A DNA stretch of 64,000 nt, from contig CAZBEO010000002.1 of NCBI GenBank assembly GCA_964490935.1, forward strand, positions 34,097 to 98,096. Reading direction: 5' to 3'. Within the stretch, counting starts at the first letter, position 1, and each line of letters begins with the position of its first letter. A model generated the notes under the pieces. The model was not told the origin of the DNA and did not search any database. It saw nothing but the letters and a program-made list of their open reading frames with translations. Shown in pieces: positions 41,432 to 51,001 of this stretch. The stretch comes from JAQVYB01 sp964490935. Lineage in GTDB: Bacteria > Verrucomicrobiota > Kiritimatiellia > RZYC01. Both the position numbers and the translations under genes were made by a program.

Positions 41432-43429
41432 TCAGCCAGCGAGCCCCGCCGCAGCCTCCCGGCGCTGCTGGATCGTCTTCTGCGCCTTGCGCAGGGCCCC
41501 GTAGAGAAATGCTGGACGGACGGGCTTCGGAATATAATCATCCATTCCCACTTCAATACAATGGTTCCGGTCCTCGGGCAGAACATGGGCCGTCATTCCC
41601 GCGATATACACCGTCTTGCCCATTTTTCGAATATCGCCCGTGGTCTCGAGCCCATCTTTGCCCGGCATTTGAACATCCATCAGAATGATGTCGTACTCTT
41701 TCGACTGAATCATCCTAATCACTTCGTTTCCATCGGACGCTAAATCCGCCTTTAGGCCCACTTTTTCCAGCATCTTCAGAGCCACCTTCTGGTTCACCAG
41801 ATTATCTTCCGCCAGCAGAATATTCACCGGCACATCCAACACGCCCGTTTTTGTGTCCCGGTCCTCTTCCAGATTTTCCAGCGCCGTATCGCCCAGAAGA
41901 ATGCGCACCAGCGTCGCGCGCAGTTTTCGGAACGGCACGGGCTTCACTAGCCAGGCATCCATCTCCACATCCGCCTTCTCCGCACCCAAACTCGCCAGAT
42001 GAACAAAGGGGCATGCGCCAGCTGAAAGCCGCTCATCCAACCGATCCGTCCAGTGGGGAATGCGGTCCACGATGGTATTGTCCACCAGGCACACCTCCAC
42101 CGAGGAGCACTCCGATTCCGTGAGTTGCTGAAGCTCCTTCTCGCTGCAGCAACTCACCACCTGCATACCCCATTTCTCAAGCACCCGTGCGAGCACCTCA
42201 TACAGTGCCCGATTCCCCACGCTCAACAATACCCCGTGCCCCGTCAGCGGAATGCGAAAGGCCACCGGGACTGTTGGATTCGTAGATTTCTTTACCCGGA
42301 TATGAAAATCAAATTTCGATCCAACCCCCACCTGACTTTGCACGCTCAACGCTCCACCCATCATGCCGCACAACTCGCGACAGATCGAGAGCCCTAGCCC
42401 CGTGCCACCATATTTGCGCGTCATCGAAGAATCGGCCTGCTTGAATGGATCGAATATCCGATGAATGTTTTCCGGCTCTACACCGATCCCCGTATCCACC
42501 ACCGAAAAATAGATGAGGCAGCCATCACCGTCGTATTCCCCCGCTCTAGCCGACAGAATCACTTCGCCTTTATCCGTGAATTTGAGCGCATTATTCAGCA
42601 GATTGACCAGAATCTGACGCACGCGTCCCAAATCGCCAACCACTGAATAGGGCACCTTAGGGTCCACTTCATAAATCAGTTCCACGCCCTTTTCCACCGC
42701 CTTCGGCGCCACCATGTTCAGCGCCGTTTCCACGCAGTCTCTCAAATCAAAGGGTATCGCTTCGAGTTCAAGTCGTCCCGACTCGATCTTCGTCATGCTT
42801 AGAATGTTGGTCACGATGTCTAGCAGCGCCTCGCCGCTGAGTTGGACCGTCTTGACGTAATCCTTCTGCTCATCCGTCAACGTCGAATCCCCCAGCAAAT
42901 GCGACAAGCCGACAATCGCATTCAGCGGCGTACGAATCTCGTGGCTCATGTTGGCCAGAAATTCCGACCGGCCCTTGAACGCCTTTTCCGCACTCAGCTT
43001 CGCACGCGTCAATTCCTCATTCGCCAAACGGAGGTCACGTCGCAAACGCCACTTCTCCACCGCCGACCGGATCGCCAAGCGCAGTGCCTCGTTGCCGACC
43101 GGTTTTTGCAGGAAATCAACTCCACCCTCCCGCATGAACTCTACCGCCGTATCCAAGCTGCCGTGCGCGGAAATGGCAATCACCATGGTATCCTGATTCA
43201 GTTTCCGCATTTCCCGCAGCAGTTCCAGTCCGTCCATGTCCGGCATACGAATATCCGTAATCATGACATCCACCACAACGTGTCGAGCAATTTCCAGCGC
43301 CTCCGAAGCGTGATTGGCTGTCTGAATTTCATACCCTTCTTTGCGGAGCATATAACAGAGCGACTCGGTCACATCCTGTTCATCATCCACAATCAACAGC
43401 CTGATGGTTTCTTCCGAAGTCATGAACAT
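41432..43429 (-). CDS. Hybrid histidine kinase, REC-HisKA-HATPase-REC-like-REC
   Basis: A 665-residue soluble hybrid kinase. An N-terminal receiver (1-125, phospho-Asp in VMITDIRMPDMDG) is followed by a coiled coil, a HisKA domain (FLANMSHEIRTPLNAIVGL near 165), a HATPase domain (VNLLNNALKFTDKG, DTGIGVEPENI, GGTGLGLSICREL), a degenerate receiver-like segment (about 400-510) and a final receiver (about 535-655, IILMDVQMPGKDG). There is no membrane helix and no DNA-binding output. It lies 27 bases after a second REC-kinase-REC gene, with which it shares the N-terminal plan; both may belong to one phosphorelay. Confidence 0.9.
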   Translation of the reverse strand: MFMTSEETIRLLIVDDEQDVTESLCYMLRKEGYEIQTANHASEALEIARHVVVDVMITDIRMPDMDGLELLREMRKLNQDTMVIAISAHGSLDTAVEFMREGGVDFLQKPVGNEALRLAIRSAVEKWRLRRDLRLANEELTRAKLSAEKAFKGRSEFLANMSHEIRTPLNAIVGLSHLLGDSTLTDEQKDYVKTVQLSGEALLDIVTNILSMTKIESGRLELEAIPFDLRDCVETALNMVAPKAVEKGVELIYEVDPKVPYSVVGDLGRVRQILVNLLNNALKFTDKGEVILSARAGEYDGDGCLIYFSVVDTGIGVEPENIHRIFDPFKQADSSMTRKYGGTGLGLSICRELCGMMGGALSVQSQVGVGSKFDFHIRVKKSTNPTVPVAFRIPLTGHGVLLSVGNRALYEVLARVLEKWGMQVVSCCSEKELQQLTESECSSVEVCLVDNTIVDRIPHWTDRLDERLSAGACPFVHLASLGAEKADVEMDAWLVKPVPFRKLRATLVRILLGDTALENLEEDRDTKTGVLDVPVNILLAEDNLVNQKVALKMLEKVGLKADLASDGNEVIRMIQSKEYDIILMDVQMPGKDGLETTGDIRKMGKTVYIAGMTAHVLPEDRNHCIEVGMDDYIPKPVRPAFLYGALRKAQKTIQQRREAAAGLAG

Positions 43430-43456
43430 TCCTTATGCGGAGGTAAACAGCCCCGG

Positions 43457-45145
43457 TCAGTCCGGGTTCCCGTCCGCCATGACTGAGTCAATGGCCTTCG
43501 TCAACTGTTCAATCTGAATGGGCTTGCTCAGCAGTAGGTCGATATTCGCCGGCGGATTGTCCCGCGCACGCAGCAGATCACCGAATCCGGTCACCATGAT
43601 CACCGGCGTCGCGCCGTGCTGCTTGATCAAATCGGCCAGACGGTCACCGGTCATTTCCGGCATGGCTTGGTCGGTGATAACCAAATCATACGGCTTCGTT
43701 TGGAACCTCTCCCAGCCCGATTTGCCGCTGTCCTCGGCATCCACCTCGTGGCCGATCCGCTTCAACACCCGCGAAAGCATTCTTCTCATCGGCAATTCAT
43801 CATCCACCACCAGAATGCGGTACGACGGTCCAGTGTTTTCCAAATCAACCCTCGACGCGGATCCCGAATCATACGGCTTTTCAGGTGCCACTGGTTCACC
43901 ATCTGCCAACGGGAACGTGATCGTCACCAACGTCCCCTTCCCCTCTTCACTCTCAATGCCAATCGACGACTTGTGCTGCTCCACCACACCGTAGACCACC
44001 GAAAGGCCTAGCCCGGAACCCTTCTGCATCCGTGTGGTGACAAAAGGTTCCATGCACCGCTGCTTAATATCCTCTGACATGCCGCAGCCATCGTCCCGAA
44101 CCGAGACCACGACGCTCGACCCCGTTTTCCGCGCCGTAATTAAAATTGTGCCCCGCGACTCAATCGCTTCCACCGCGTTGAAAATCAAATTAACAAACAC
44201 TTCGCGCAGTTCATCACGGTATCCATCAACCAGGCACCCCTCTTCCAAATCTAACGTCATTTCGATCGTTTTCCCGGTCGCCATCGCTTCGTTTTTCCAA
44301 CGTGGACGCGTAATGTCCGCTACCGACCGGATAAGCTCATTCAAATCAATAGTCAACAGTTCAGACTGCCCCGATGTGGCGTAAAAACGGACCAGCCTTC
44401 GGACCGTCGCGGCTGCCGCCTCCGTGGCCTGCACGATTTCATCGATGTATTCACTCAGAATCCCCATCTCCATAAGCCGCTGAGGATTGGCCTGAATAAA
44501 ACCGGCCGCCAGCATGATCGGCTGCAAGGCATTATTAAAATCATGGGCCACACCGCGCGACATCTGGCCCAAGGCACCCATGCGTTCCTGTTTGATCAAC
44601 TGCTGCTGCGTCCGTTTCAGTTCAATCAGCGCAGCCTCCAGTTGCTGATTGGTCGCCAGCATGCGGTCCTCGGCATGTTTCCTCTCGCGGATCTCGTGTT
44701 GCAGCGATTCGTTCATCCGCTTTAAATGCCGATTGGCCATATGCAGTTCCTGCCGCAAACGCCACTTGTCCGCCGCTGATTCGATGGCCAGTTGGATGTC
44801 CACATTATCCACCGGCTTCTGCAGGAAATCCACCGCCCCCTTCTTCATGAATTCCACGGCTGTATCCAGCTTCCCGTGCGCCGAAATCGCAATCACATGC
44901 GTATCCGGATTGATCACGTGAACCTTTTCCATCAGATCGAACCCGCTCATCCCGGGCATCCGCACGTCCGTGATCAGAATATCCACCCGATTGTTCTCAA
45001 TGTGCCGAAGCGCCTCTTCGCCGGAATTGGCCGCTTCAATGCAATAGGGCAGCACACGCAGTGCATGCATCATAAGCTCCGTGAAATCCCGCTCGTCATC
45101 CACCAGGAGTACGCGAATCTGGTTTTCCATTGATTCCTGCATCAA
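43457..45145 (-). CDS. Hybrid histidine kinase, REC-HisKA-HATPase-REC
   Basis: A 562-residue soluble protein with receivers at both ends: residues 8-125 (VLLVDDERDFTE, Asp in ILITDVRMPGMSG) and about 440-555 (ILVVDDELPMRRML, Asp in LVITDQAMPEMTG). Between them a coiled coil leads to an H-box of the H-D-F-N-N kind (MSRGVAHDFNNALQPIML), as in NtrB-like kinases, and a HATPase domain (VNLIFNAVEAIESRG, DDGCGMSED, GSGLGLSVVYGVV). The C-terminal receiver behind an HDFNN kinase is a common arrangement in self-contained relays. It sits between the PAS kinase and the second hybrid kinase, all in one direction. Confidence 0.9.
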   Translation of the reverse strand: MMQESMENQIRVLLVDDERDFTELMMHALRVLPYCIEAANSGEEALRHIENNRVDILITDVRMPGMSGFDLMEKVHVINPDTHVIAISAHGKLDTAVEFMKKGAVDFLQKPVDNVDIQLAIESAADKWRLRQELHMANRHLKRMNESLQHEIRERKHAEDRMLATNQQLEAALIELKRTQQQLIKQERMGALGQMSRGVAHDFNNALQPIMLAAGFIQANPQRLMEMGILSEYIDEIVQATEAAAATVRRLVRFYATSGQSELLTIDLNELIRSVADITRPRWKNEAMATGKTIEMTLDLEEGCLVDGYRDELREVFVNLIFNAVEAIESRGTILITARKTGSSVVVSVRDDGCGMSEDIKQRCMEPFVTTRMQKGSGLGLSVVYGVVEQHKSSIGIESEEGKGTLVTITFPLADGEPVAPEKPYDSGSASRVDLENTGPSYRILVVDDELPMRRMLSRVLKRIGHEVDAEDSGKSGWERFQTKPYDLVITDQAMPEMTGDRLADLIKQHGATPVIMVTGFGDLLRARDNPPANIDLLLSKPIQIEQLTKAIDSVMADGNPD

Positions 45146-45264
45146 TCAGTCATCCCGCTGTTAACAGACAAGTACATTGCCTGCGAGTTTAGCCGCAATC
45201 CCCCGCTGAATCAAGCGCCTATTTTCGTGCCGCGTAAGGATATACACACCCCGGCCCCGCGTGT

Positions 45265-48159
45265 TCAATTCTTATTGCCCATGTGATCCGTCTTCTGCTC
45301 ATGCTGCTGATCATTCGATTCCGGGTCCGACAGCGGAATCCGAATCCGAAACATCGTCCCCTCACCCTCCTCGCTTTGAATCTCCACCTCTCCTTTAAAA
45401 TCCTTCACAATACCGTACAAGATCGATAGACCGAGGCCGGTCCCCTCTCCAACGGGCTTCGTGGTGTAAAACGGATCAATACATTTTTCGCTCGTCTCTT
45501 CGTTCATGCCGATACCATTGTCGGACACATCCAGACAAAGACAGTCGTACGCATCCTCTTCCGAAGCCTTCCGATTGTACATCCGCACCGAAACATGTTT
45601 GGCATATTTATACAGTTTCATCTCCGCCTTGCGGTCCACTGCGTACCGAGCATTGGAAAGCAGATTGACGATCACCTGCTGAAACTTCTGTGCATTCACA
45701 CGAACCGACGGCAGCTGCTCGTCGCACTCCACATCCAACTGCACCTGATGTTGTCGAAACTGTTCCTTAAAAAAGGAGAGCGCATCCGCCAACGGCGTGC
45801 GCAAATCCACGCGCACAGGCATCTCCGTCTCGGTGGATTGGCGGGCAAACGCACGCACATTCTGAATGATCGTAGCCGCACGCTGGACCTGCTTCTTGAT
45901 TTTCTCCACCACACCCTTCAACGCCGCCGCATCCAGATTCGGATCGTTCAGTTCCTCGTCAATGATCCCCGCCGAGGTTTTTATGATCTGCAGCGGCTGC
46001 CCCAATTCGTGTGCAATCGCCGTCGACATTTCACCCAGCGCCGCCAGCCGCCCGGAATGAACCAGTTGCGCCTGTTTCTCCGCTAGTTCCTGCTCTGCAT
46101 GTCGGTGCGCCGTCACATCGCGGCTGATGCCAACCACCCCGAGTGTTTCCCCCGCCGGGCCGTAATACGGGGTGCGCAACGTGCTTAGCAGAACCTTGCG
46201 ACCATCCGGATAGCGCACCCAGAATTCATTGATCCTCGGCTTAGCCTCTTGCAGCATCAACGCATCCGTCATCCGGAACTGCTCCGCCAACTCATGATCG
46301 AACAGGTCGTAGTCACTCCTTCCCACCACATCATCCCAATCCTTGCCCACGAATTCGCAGAAGGCCGGATTGCAGCCCAGATATACGCCATCCATATCCT
46401 TATAAAAAATCAAATCCGGGATCGAATTGATCATCGACTTCAACAGGGCCCGCTGCAGGGATATCTGCAACTCCACCACCTTCTGCTCCGTAATGTCGGT
46501 ATAGGTTCCCACCATCCGAACTGGATGGTTTCTTCCGCTCCATTCCACCACGCGCCCACGATCCATGATCCACTTATATTCCCCATCCTTCATGCGGAAC
46601 CGGTATTCCGCCTCATAGCCCTGCGTTTTCCCGCTGATATGATCCTTCAGCGACCTGCGGATATATTCCCGATCATCCGGATGCGCAAATTGAAGCATCT
46701 CCTCATGCGTGCCCGGAAATTCCGACTCATCATAACCCAGCATCGCCCCCCATTTCTGGGTAACGTAAAGACTCCCCTCCTTGAAATCCCAATCCCACAG
46801 CACGTCATTGGTCGCCTTCAGCGCCAGGCCCAGACGTTGTTCGCTGTCGTGCAGAGCCTGCTGCATGTTCCGCCGTTCCGTCATGTCCAGCATATAGCCG
46901 TCGTAATGCGTGATGCGGCCTGCCGTATCATGTACGGTGATGATGTAGCAATACACCCACTTGACCTCACCGCCCGCCGTCAGCATTCGAAAATCCTGTT
47001 CGATGGACCGAACACCCCGCTCCACCTCGGCCTGCAAATGCTGAATCACCCGCTCGCGGTCGTCCTCGTGAATCATCGGCGTATACGGCACCTGCTTCCC
47101 AATCAGCTCCTTACACGGATACGAAAACTGTTCAATGTTGGAGGAAACATATTCAATCGGCCAGCCAGACTCCGCCTTCCATTTGAAGACCATGACCGGG
47201 CCATCCGTGAACAGATTACGCTCGCGTTCGAGCGCATCGCGCACCGTCTTCAACTCGCGAATATTGTCCTGCAGTGCCCGAGTTCGTTCATTGACGCGAT
47301 CCTCCAACTCCTCGTTCAGGCGTACCAGCGCATGCTGCGCCCGTTTGCGCTCCCAAACCTCTTTGCGCAGTTCCTCGTTGGTATTCTTGATCACCGCCGC
47401 TCGTTGATCCACCAGTTCTTCTAGATGTTCACGATGACTGCGAAGCTCCTCCTCGCGTATGCGAATCTGGACGAGCATGTTATTGAACGTTTCCACCAAC
47501 GCGCCGATCTCGTCATCTCCGACCTTCTCCACCCGCAAGGAATAATCTTCACCCAAACTGATCCGGTGAGCCGCCGTGGTGATCCGCTTAATCGGATGAG
47601 AAATCACCCGCTGAAGAAGAAGAGCTAAAAGCAGAGCCGAACACAGCGTCAACAACAACATCAAACCGGTAATCTTCAGATACTGAAAAATACCCTTCTG
47701 AAACAGGTCCACCTGACAGACAATCGTCAGCCGCCCAATCACCCGGCCATCCTTCACAATTCGGCGGGCAATATCCACCGAACGCAGAAGCAGTCTCTCT
47801 CGCCGCCTTAAACGCCCGTCTTCGGAACCAGATGCAGTCAACCGGTCGCTGCCATAGGAGGCAAACGTGTTGCCATCGCTATCACTCAGAACCGCACTCA
47901 GAATATCCCGATCCCGCGAAAGGGAAGCCAGCACATCCCAGGCCAACTCCGCATCGCCATCTATCAGCGCTTCCGCACAATTCCCGGAAATCACATCGGC
48001 CAGCAAACCGAGCGACTCTATTTTAGCCGATTTGGAATTGAGCAGGTCGTAGAGGAAAAAGGCACCGTCCGCCAGAAACAGGGAGAGCGTGCTGGTCAGC
48101 AAAATGATCAGCGTCAGCTTCCATTTTATGGTCAGATCAGCAAATCGCCGCATAGCCAT
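45265..48159 (-). CDS. Membrane sensor kinase with HAMP and multiple PAS domains
   Basis: A protein of about 964 residues. Two membrane helices (LTLIILLTSTLSLFLADGAF and ITGLMLLLTLCSALLLALLL) bracket a periplasmic sensor of some 120 residues; then HAMP (RVISHPIKRITTAAHRISLG), a coiled coil, three PAS domains with PAC motifs (about 320-690, for example YKWIMDRGRVVEWSGRN), a HisKA box STAIAHELGQPLQIIKTSAG and a HATPase domain (VNLLSNARYAVDRK, DNGIGMNEET, GTGLGLSILYGIV). I use ATG 48159, preceded by GGACGGG; ATG 48186 is an in-frame alternative that adds nine residues. It follows zwf by about 40 bases and precedes two hybrid kinases that could take its phosphoryl group. Confidence 0.9.
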   Translation of the reverse strand: MAMRRFADLTIKWKLTLIILLTSTLSLFLADGAFFLYDLLNSKSAKIESLGLLADVISGNCAEALIDGDAELAWDVLASLSRDRDILSAVLSDSDGNTFASYGSDRLTASGSEDGRLRRRERLLLRSVDIARRIVKDGRVIGRLTIVCQVDLFQKGIFQYLKITGLMLLLTLCSALLLALLLQRVISHPIKRITTAAHRISLGEDYSLRVEKVGDDEIGALVETFNNMLVQIRIREEELRSHREHLEELVDQRAAVIKNTNEELRKEVWERKRAQHALVRLNEELEDRVNERTRALQDNIRELKTVRDALERERNLFTDGPVMVFKWKAESGWPIEYVSSNIEQFSYPCKELIGKQVPYTPMIHEDDRERVIQHLQAEVERGVRSIEQDFRMLTAGGEVKWVYCYIITVHDTAGRITHYDGYMLDMTERRNMQQALHDSEQRLGLALKATNDVLWDWDFKEGSLYVTQKWGAMLGYDESEFPGTHEEMLQFAHPDDREYIRRSLKDHISGKTQGYEAEYRFRMKDGEYKWIMDRGRVVEWSGRNHPVRMVGTYTDITEQKVVELQISLQRALLKSMINSIPDLIFYKDMDGVYLGCNPAFCEFVGKDWDDVVGRSDYDLFDHELAEQFRMTDALMLQEAKPRINEFWVRYPDGRKVLLSTLRTPYYGPAGETLGVVGISRDVTAHRHAEQELAEKQAQLVHSGRLAALGEMSTAIAHELGQPLQIIKTSAGIIDEELNDPNLDAAALKGVVEKIKKQVQRAATIIQNVRAFARQSTETEMPVRVDLRTPLADALSFFKEQFRQHQVQLDVECDEQLPSVRVNAQKFQQVIVNLLSNARYAVDRKAEMKLYKYAKHVSVRMYNRKASEEDAYDCLCLDVSDNGIGMNEETSEKCIDPFYTTKPVGEGTGLGLSILYGIVKDFKGEVEIQSEEGEGTMFRIRIPLSDPESNDQQHEQKTDHMGNKN

Positions 48160-48202
48160 CCCGTCCACTCGCCGTCCGTGGTGCATTCCGGTTCAAAAAA
48201 TC

Positions 48203-49654
48203 TCATGGCTTGAATATACCGCCCGGCCCCATCGAACCAAAAGCATATTTCTCCACCGTGACCCTGTTTTCATCCATCTCATGAAGCAGAGGCGTGAAAA
48301 TCGCCCACGACGCCTCCAACTCATCGCTTCTTAAAAAAAGACTTCGATCTCCCTTGAGCACCTCCAGCAACAACGCCTCATAGGCATCCGGAATCTGTTC
48401 GGAAAAGGCCGATTGATAATGCAGCTGCAAATCCTGCTCATCAATGTTCCACGCCAAACCCGGACGTTTGCTGTTCACCCGGAGATAAATTTTCTCATCC
48501 GGCTGAACCCGAATTACCAGCCGATTATTCCCCATCTTTCCCGATTCGTGCACAAAGGGGTTCGAGGGCGTCTCGCGGAATATCAACTGAATCTCCGTTT
48601 TGCTTTCCCCGCATCCCTTTCCGGCCCGCAGGACAAAAGGGACGCCCGCCCAGCGCGAGTGATTGGCCCACAACACACACTCTGCATACGTCGCCGTATT
48701 CGAATCCGCCGCCACCGACGCCTCGTCCCGGTATGCCGGATGCCACTCCCCATGCAGCATCCCGCCTTCATATTGTCCAAGTACACAGTGATCAAGCTGT
48801 GCCGGTGCGAACGATTTCAAGACCTTGACCTTCTCATTCCGCACACCACCAGGCACCTCCTGCGGATGCTCCATCCCAACTAGCGCCGCCATTTGAAGCA
48901 GATGGTTCTGCATCACATCACGCACAATCCCATACCGGTCAAAATACGAGCCGCGTTTGCCCACCCCCATATCTTCATACCAGGAAAGCTCAATACGTTC
49001 CACGTAATGGCGGTTCCAAAAAGGCTCAAACACCAGATTGCCGAAGCGCAGAACCAACAAATTCTGCACGGCCTCTTTGCCTAGGTAATGGTCGATACGG
49101 TAAATCTGCGATTCCTCGAATATCCCCGACAGCTCATCAGTCAGCCGACGAAAACTTTCCAAATCCCGTCCAAACGGTTTCTCCATGACACAGCGCAACC
49201 ATCCCGTGGACCCCGGCTCGTCGGTCCAGCCCGCCCGCCCAATCATGGCCGCCGCGTCCGGAAAGACCGACGACGGCAGCGCGAAATACAGCAGCACGTG
49301 AATCTGGCGTCCGCCCGCATCCCGCTGGATTTCCTCGCGCAACGAAACAAACCCAGACGGCTCGTTGTATGATCCGCTTCGATACACACCGTGCTCCATA
49401 AAGGCCTGCATGTGCGCCGCACAATCCGCCCCAGGCGTATAGCGGCAGGTCAAGCGGGAAAGTATCCGATCGTTCCATTCTTCCGGCCCGAAGGTCGTTC
49501 GGGAATAGCCGTACACCTTAAAAGACTCCGGCAGAAGCTTCTGGCAATAAAGTGCGAAAAGCGCCGGATAAATCTTCCGCTGCGCCAGGTCCCCCGAGGC
49601 CCCTAAAACCACAATGGCCAGAAACTCATTCGGCTGCATTGAAGGTACACTCAT
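48203..49654 (-). CDS. zwf: Glucose-6-phosphate 1-dehydrogenase
   Basis: Zwf oxidises glucose 6-phosphate to 6-phosphogluconolactone with NADP, feeding the oxidative pentose phosphate pathway. The 483-residue protein opens VVLGASGDLAQRKIYPALFA with the nucleotide-binding G-A-S-G-D-L-A, contains the active-site IYRIDHYLGKEAVQNLL near residue 185, and the C-terminal beta sheet with LVIRVQPDEKIYLRVN. Neither pgl nor gnd is nearby. The PAS kinase starts shortly after its stop and may be co-transcribed. Confidence 0.95.
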   Translation of the reverse strand: MSVPSMQPNEFLAIVVLGASGDLAQRKIYPALFALYCQKLLPESFKVYGYSRTTFGPEEWNDRILSRLTCRYTPGADCAAHMQAFMEHGVYRSGSYNEPSGFVSLREEIQRDAGGRQIHVLLYFALPSSVFPDAAAMIGRAGWTDEPGSTGWLRCVMEKPFGRDLESFRRLTDELSGIFEESQIYRIDHYLGKEAVQNLLVLRFGNLVFEPFWNRHYVERIELSWYEDMGVGKRGSYFDRYGIVRDVMQNHLLQMAALVGMEHPQEVPGGVRNEKVKVLKSFAPAQLDHCVLGQYEGGMLHGEWHPAYRDEASVAADSNTATYAECVLWANHSRWAGVPFVLRAGKGCGESKTEIQLIFRETPSNPFVHESGKMGNNRLVIRVQPDEKIYLRVNSKRPGLAWNIDEQDLQLHYQSAFSEQIPDAYEALLLEVLKGDRSLFLRSDELEASWAIFTPLLHEMDENRVTVEKYAFGSMGPGGIFKP

Positions 49655-49725
49655 TGAAAATCACCATCCTCTATAAAGCCACCGCTTCCGCACCGTGTTG
49701 CGGATTGTCCCATGTTGAAGAAAGC

Positions 49726-49755
49726 AAAGACCCCGGATGACTCTCCGGGGTCTTT
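49726..49755 (-). terminator. Rho-independent terminator after the superoxide reductase gene
   Basis: A 12-base-pair stem AAAGACCCCGGA/TCCGGGGTCTTT with a 6-base loop, followed on the minus strand by a T-rich tract (GCTTTCTTC). It stands between the SOR gene and zwf; the reverse complement is almost the same, so it may act in both directions. Confidence 0.75.
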
Positions 49756-49871
49756 CTCTCCATTTCAGGAAAAGAACGCACCTGATTCCGATTCATGTCC
49801 CGTCACGCATCGGCCGCCGTCTGGACGGCCCGACCGTTTCAGTCGATTCGGATTGGTCATTGCTATCCTTC

Positions 49872-50249
49872 TCAGGCCTTCCAAAGCCCGTGCAGATTGC
49901 AATATTCCCGAGCCGTGATACTCGCCGCATCAATCCCCAAAAAGGTCGCTTCCGGCTTCTCGCCCGGCTTGAGGAATTTGCGCCCGACCTTGTTGTCGAA
50001 TTGAACTTCAATCCATTCAATATAATGCTTCTCTTCCATGGGATGCGCCACGTCGCCGACTTTCACCTTGAAACCGCCGTCCACCTTTTCAATAACCGGC
50101 ACATGTTTTTCCTTTGCTGCATCCACGGTATTCTCCGCCATCCGCACCATGGGCTTGCCGCAGCAGACCAGCTCGCCCTCGCCCGCGTGCAGCAGTTCAA
50201 CAATATTCCCGCACAGTTCACATTTGTAGATTTCCAATATTTTCGTCAT
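49872..50249 (-). CDS. dfx: Desulfoferrodoxin (2Fe superoxide reductase)
   Basis: A 125-residue superoxide reductase that reduces superoxide to peroxide in anaerobes without making oxygen. The N-terminal rubredoxin-like centre has Cys ligands in YKCELCGN and VCCGKP; the catalytic square-pyramidal iron is bound by His in EKHVPVIEK, HPMEEKHYIEW and the C-terminal REYCNLHGLW with its Cys-x2-His. All ligands are present. AAAGGAAAG precedes the ATG. It lies 28 bases after rubrerythrin, so the two form an operon that handles superoxide and then peroxide, ended by the hairpin at 49726. Confidence 0.96.
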   Translation of the reverse strand: MTKILEIYKCELCGNIVELLHAGEGELVCCGKPMVRMAENTVDAAKEKHVPVIEKVDGGFKVKVGDVAHPMEEKHYIEWIEVQFDNKVGRKFLKPGEKPEATFLGIDAASITAREYCNLHGLWKA

Positions 50250-50277
50250 GTCTCTTTCCTTTCATACTGATTATGGA

Positions 50278-50853
50278 TTACCAGTTTTCGCCCAGCACCT
50301 CGAAGTGCGCCTGCGGATGCAGACACGCCGGACACACCGTCAAAGCGGCCTCGCCCTCATGCAGATATCCGCAATTCATACAGCGCCAAACCACCTTGCC
50401 CGGCTTCTTGAAAACCTGACCTTCGCGAATATTTTTCAGCAGGTCCAGATAACGCTTCTCATGCTGGCGCTCCGCCACCACAATGGCTTCGTACATCTTT
50501 GCAACCGGCTCAAAACCTTCCTCGCGTGCCACTTTCGCGAACTCCGGGTAGAGCTCTGTCCATTCCTCATTTTCGCCAGCAGCTGCCGCCGCCAGATTCT
50601 CTTCCGTCGTTCCCATTTTCCCCGCCGGATACGAGGCCGTAATTTCCAACATCCCGCCTTCGAGAAATTTGAACATCCGCTTCGCGTGTTCCTTTTCCTG
50701 ATCCGCCGTCTCTTCAAAGATACGGGAAATCTGCACGTATCCGTCCTTCTTGGCCTGGCTCGCAAAATAGGTGTAACGCATACGCGCTTGCGACTCGCCC
50801 GCAAATGTCTTTAAAAGATTTTTTTCCGTCTGGCTTCCCTTCACACTCGTCAT
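50278..50853 (-). CDS. rbr: Rubrerythrin
   Basis: A 191-residue non-haem diiron peroxidase. The ferritin-like four-helix domain carries the ligands in FAGESQARMRYTYFA, ETADQEKEHAKRM and AIVVAERQHEKRYLDLL; the C-terminal rubredoxin domain binds iron through CMNCGYLHEG and CPACLHPQ. It reduces hydrogen peroxide with electrons from rubredoxin or an NADH donor. ATG 50853 has GGAGG four bases upstream, better spaced than the ATG three bases earlier. First gene of the rbr-dfx operon. Confidence 0.96.
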   Translation of the reverse strand: MTSVKGSQTEKNLLKTFAGESQARMRYTYFASQAKKDGYVQISRIFEETADQEKEHAKRMFKFLEGGMLEITASYPAGKMGTTEENLAAAAAGENEEWTELYPEFAKVAREEGFEPVAKMYEAIVVAERQHEKRYLDLLKNIREGQVFKKPGKVVWRCMNCGYLHEGEAALTVCPACLHPQAHFEVLGENW

Positions 50854-50956
50854 CATTCCTCCTCATTCTTTCCCGGCGATAGTTCACCGTTTATTTCACA
50901 GCCAATGTAGTACGCTCCGAGATGATTGACCATTCCTTTTTTCCAGCAATCGACAC

Positions 50957-50984
50957 AAAAAAAACCCGCCGGTTATCCGGCGGG
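50957..50984 (-). terminator. Rho-independent terminator of the histone-like gene
   Basis: An 8-base-pair GC stem CCCGCCGG/CCGGCGGG with a 4-base loop (TTAT on the plus strand), followed on the minus strand by eight T residues. It lies 18 bases past the stop of the lysine-rich gene: a textbook terminator. Confidence 0.92.
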
Positions 50985-51001
50985 TTTCTGGACGTCACGC
51001 A

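Noticed and set aside
40246..41586. Long minus-strand frame of 446 codons opposite the thioredoxin-fold gene
   Set aside because: It covers the coding strand of a gene with a good signal peptide and thioredoxin fold, its translation is Gly/Val-rich low complexity with no domain, and it ends in the repeat cluster. It is a shadow.
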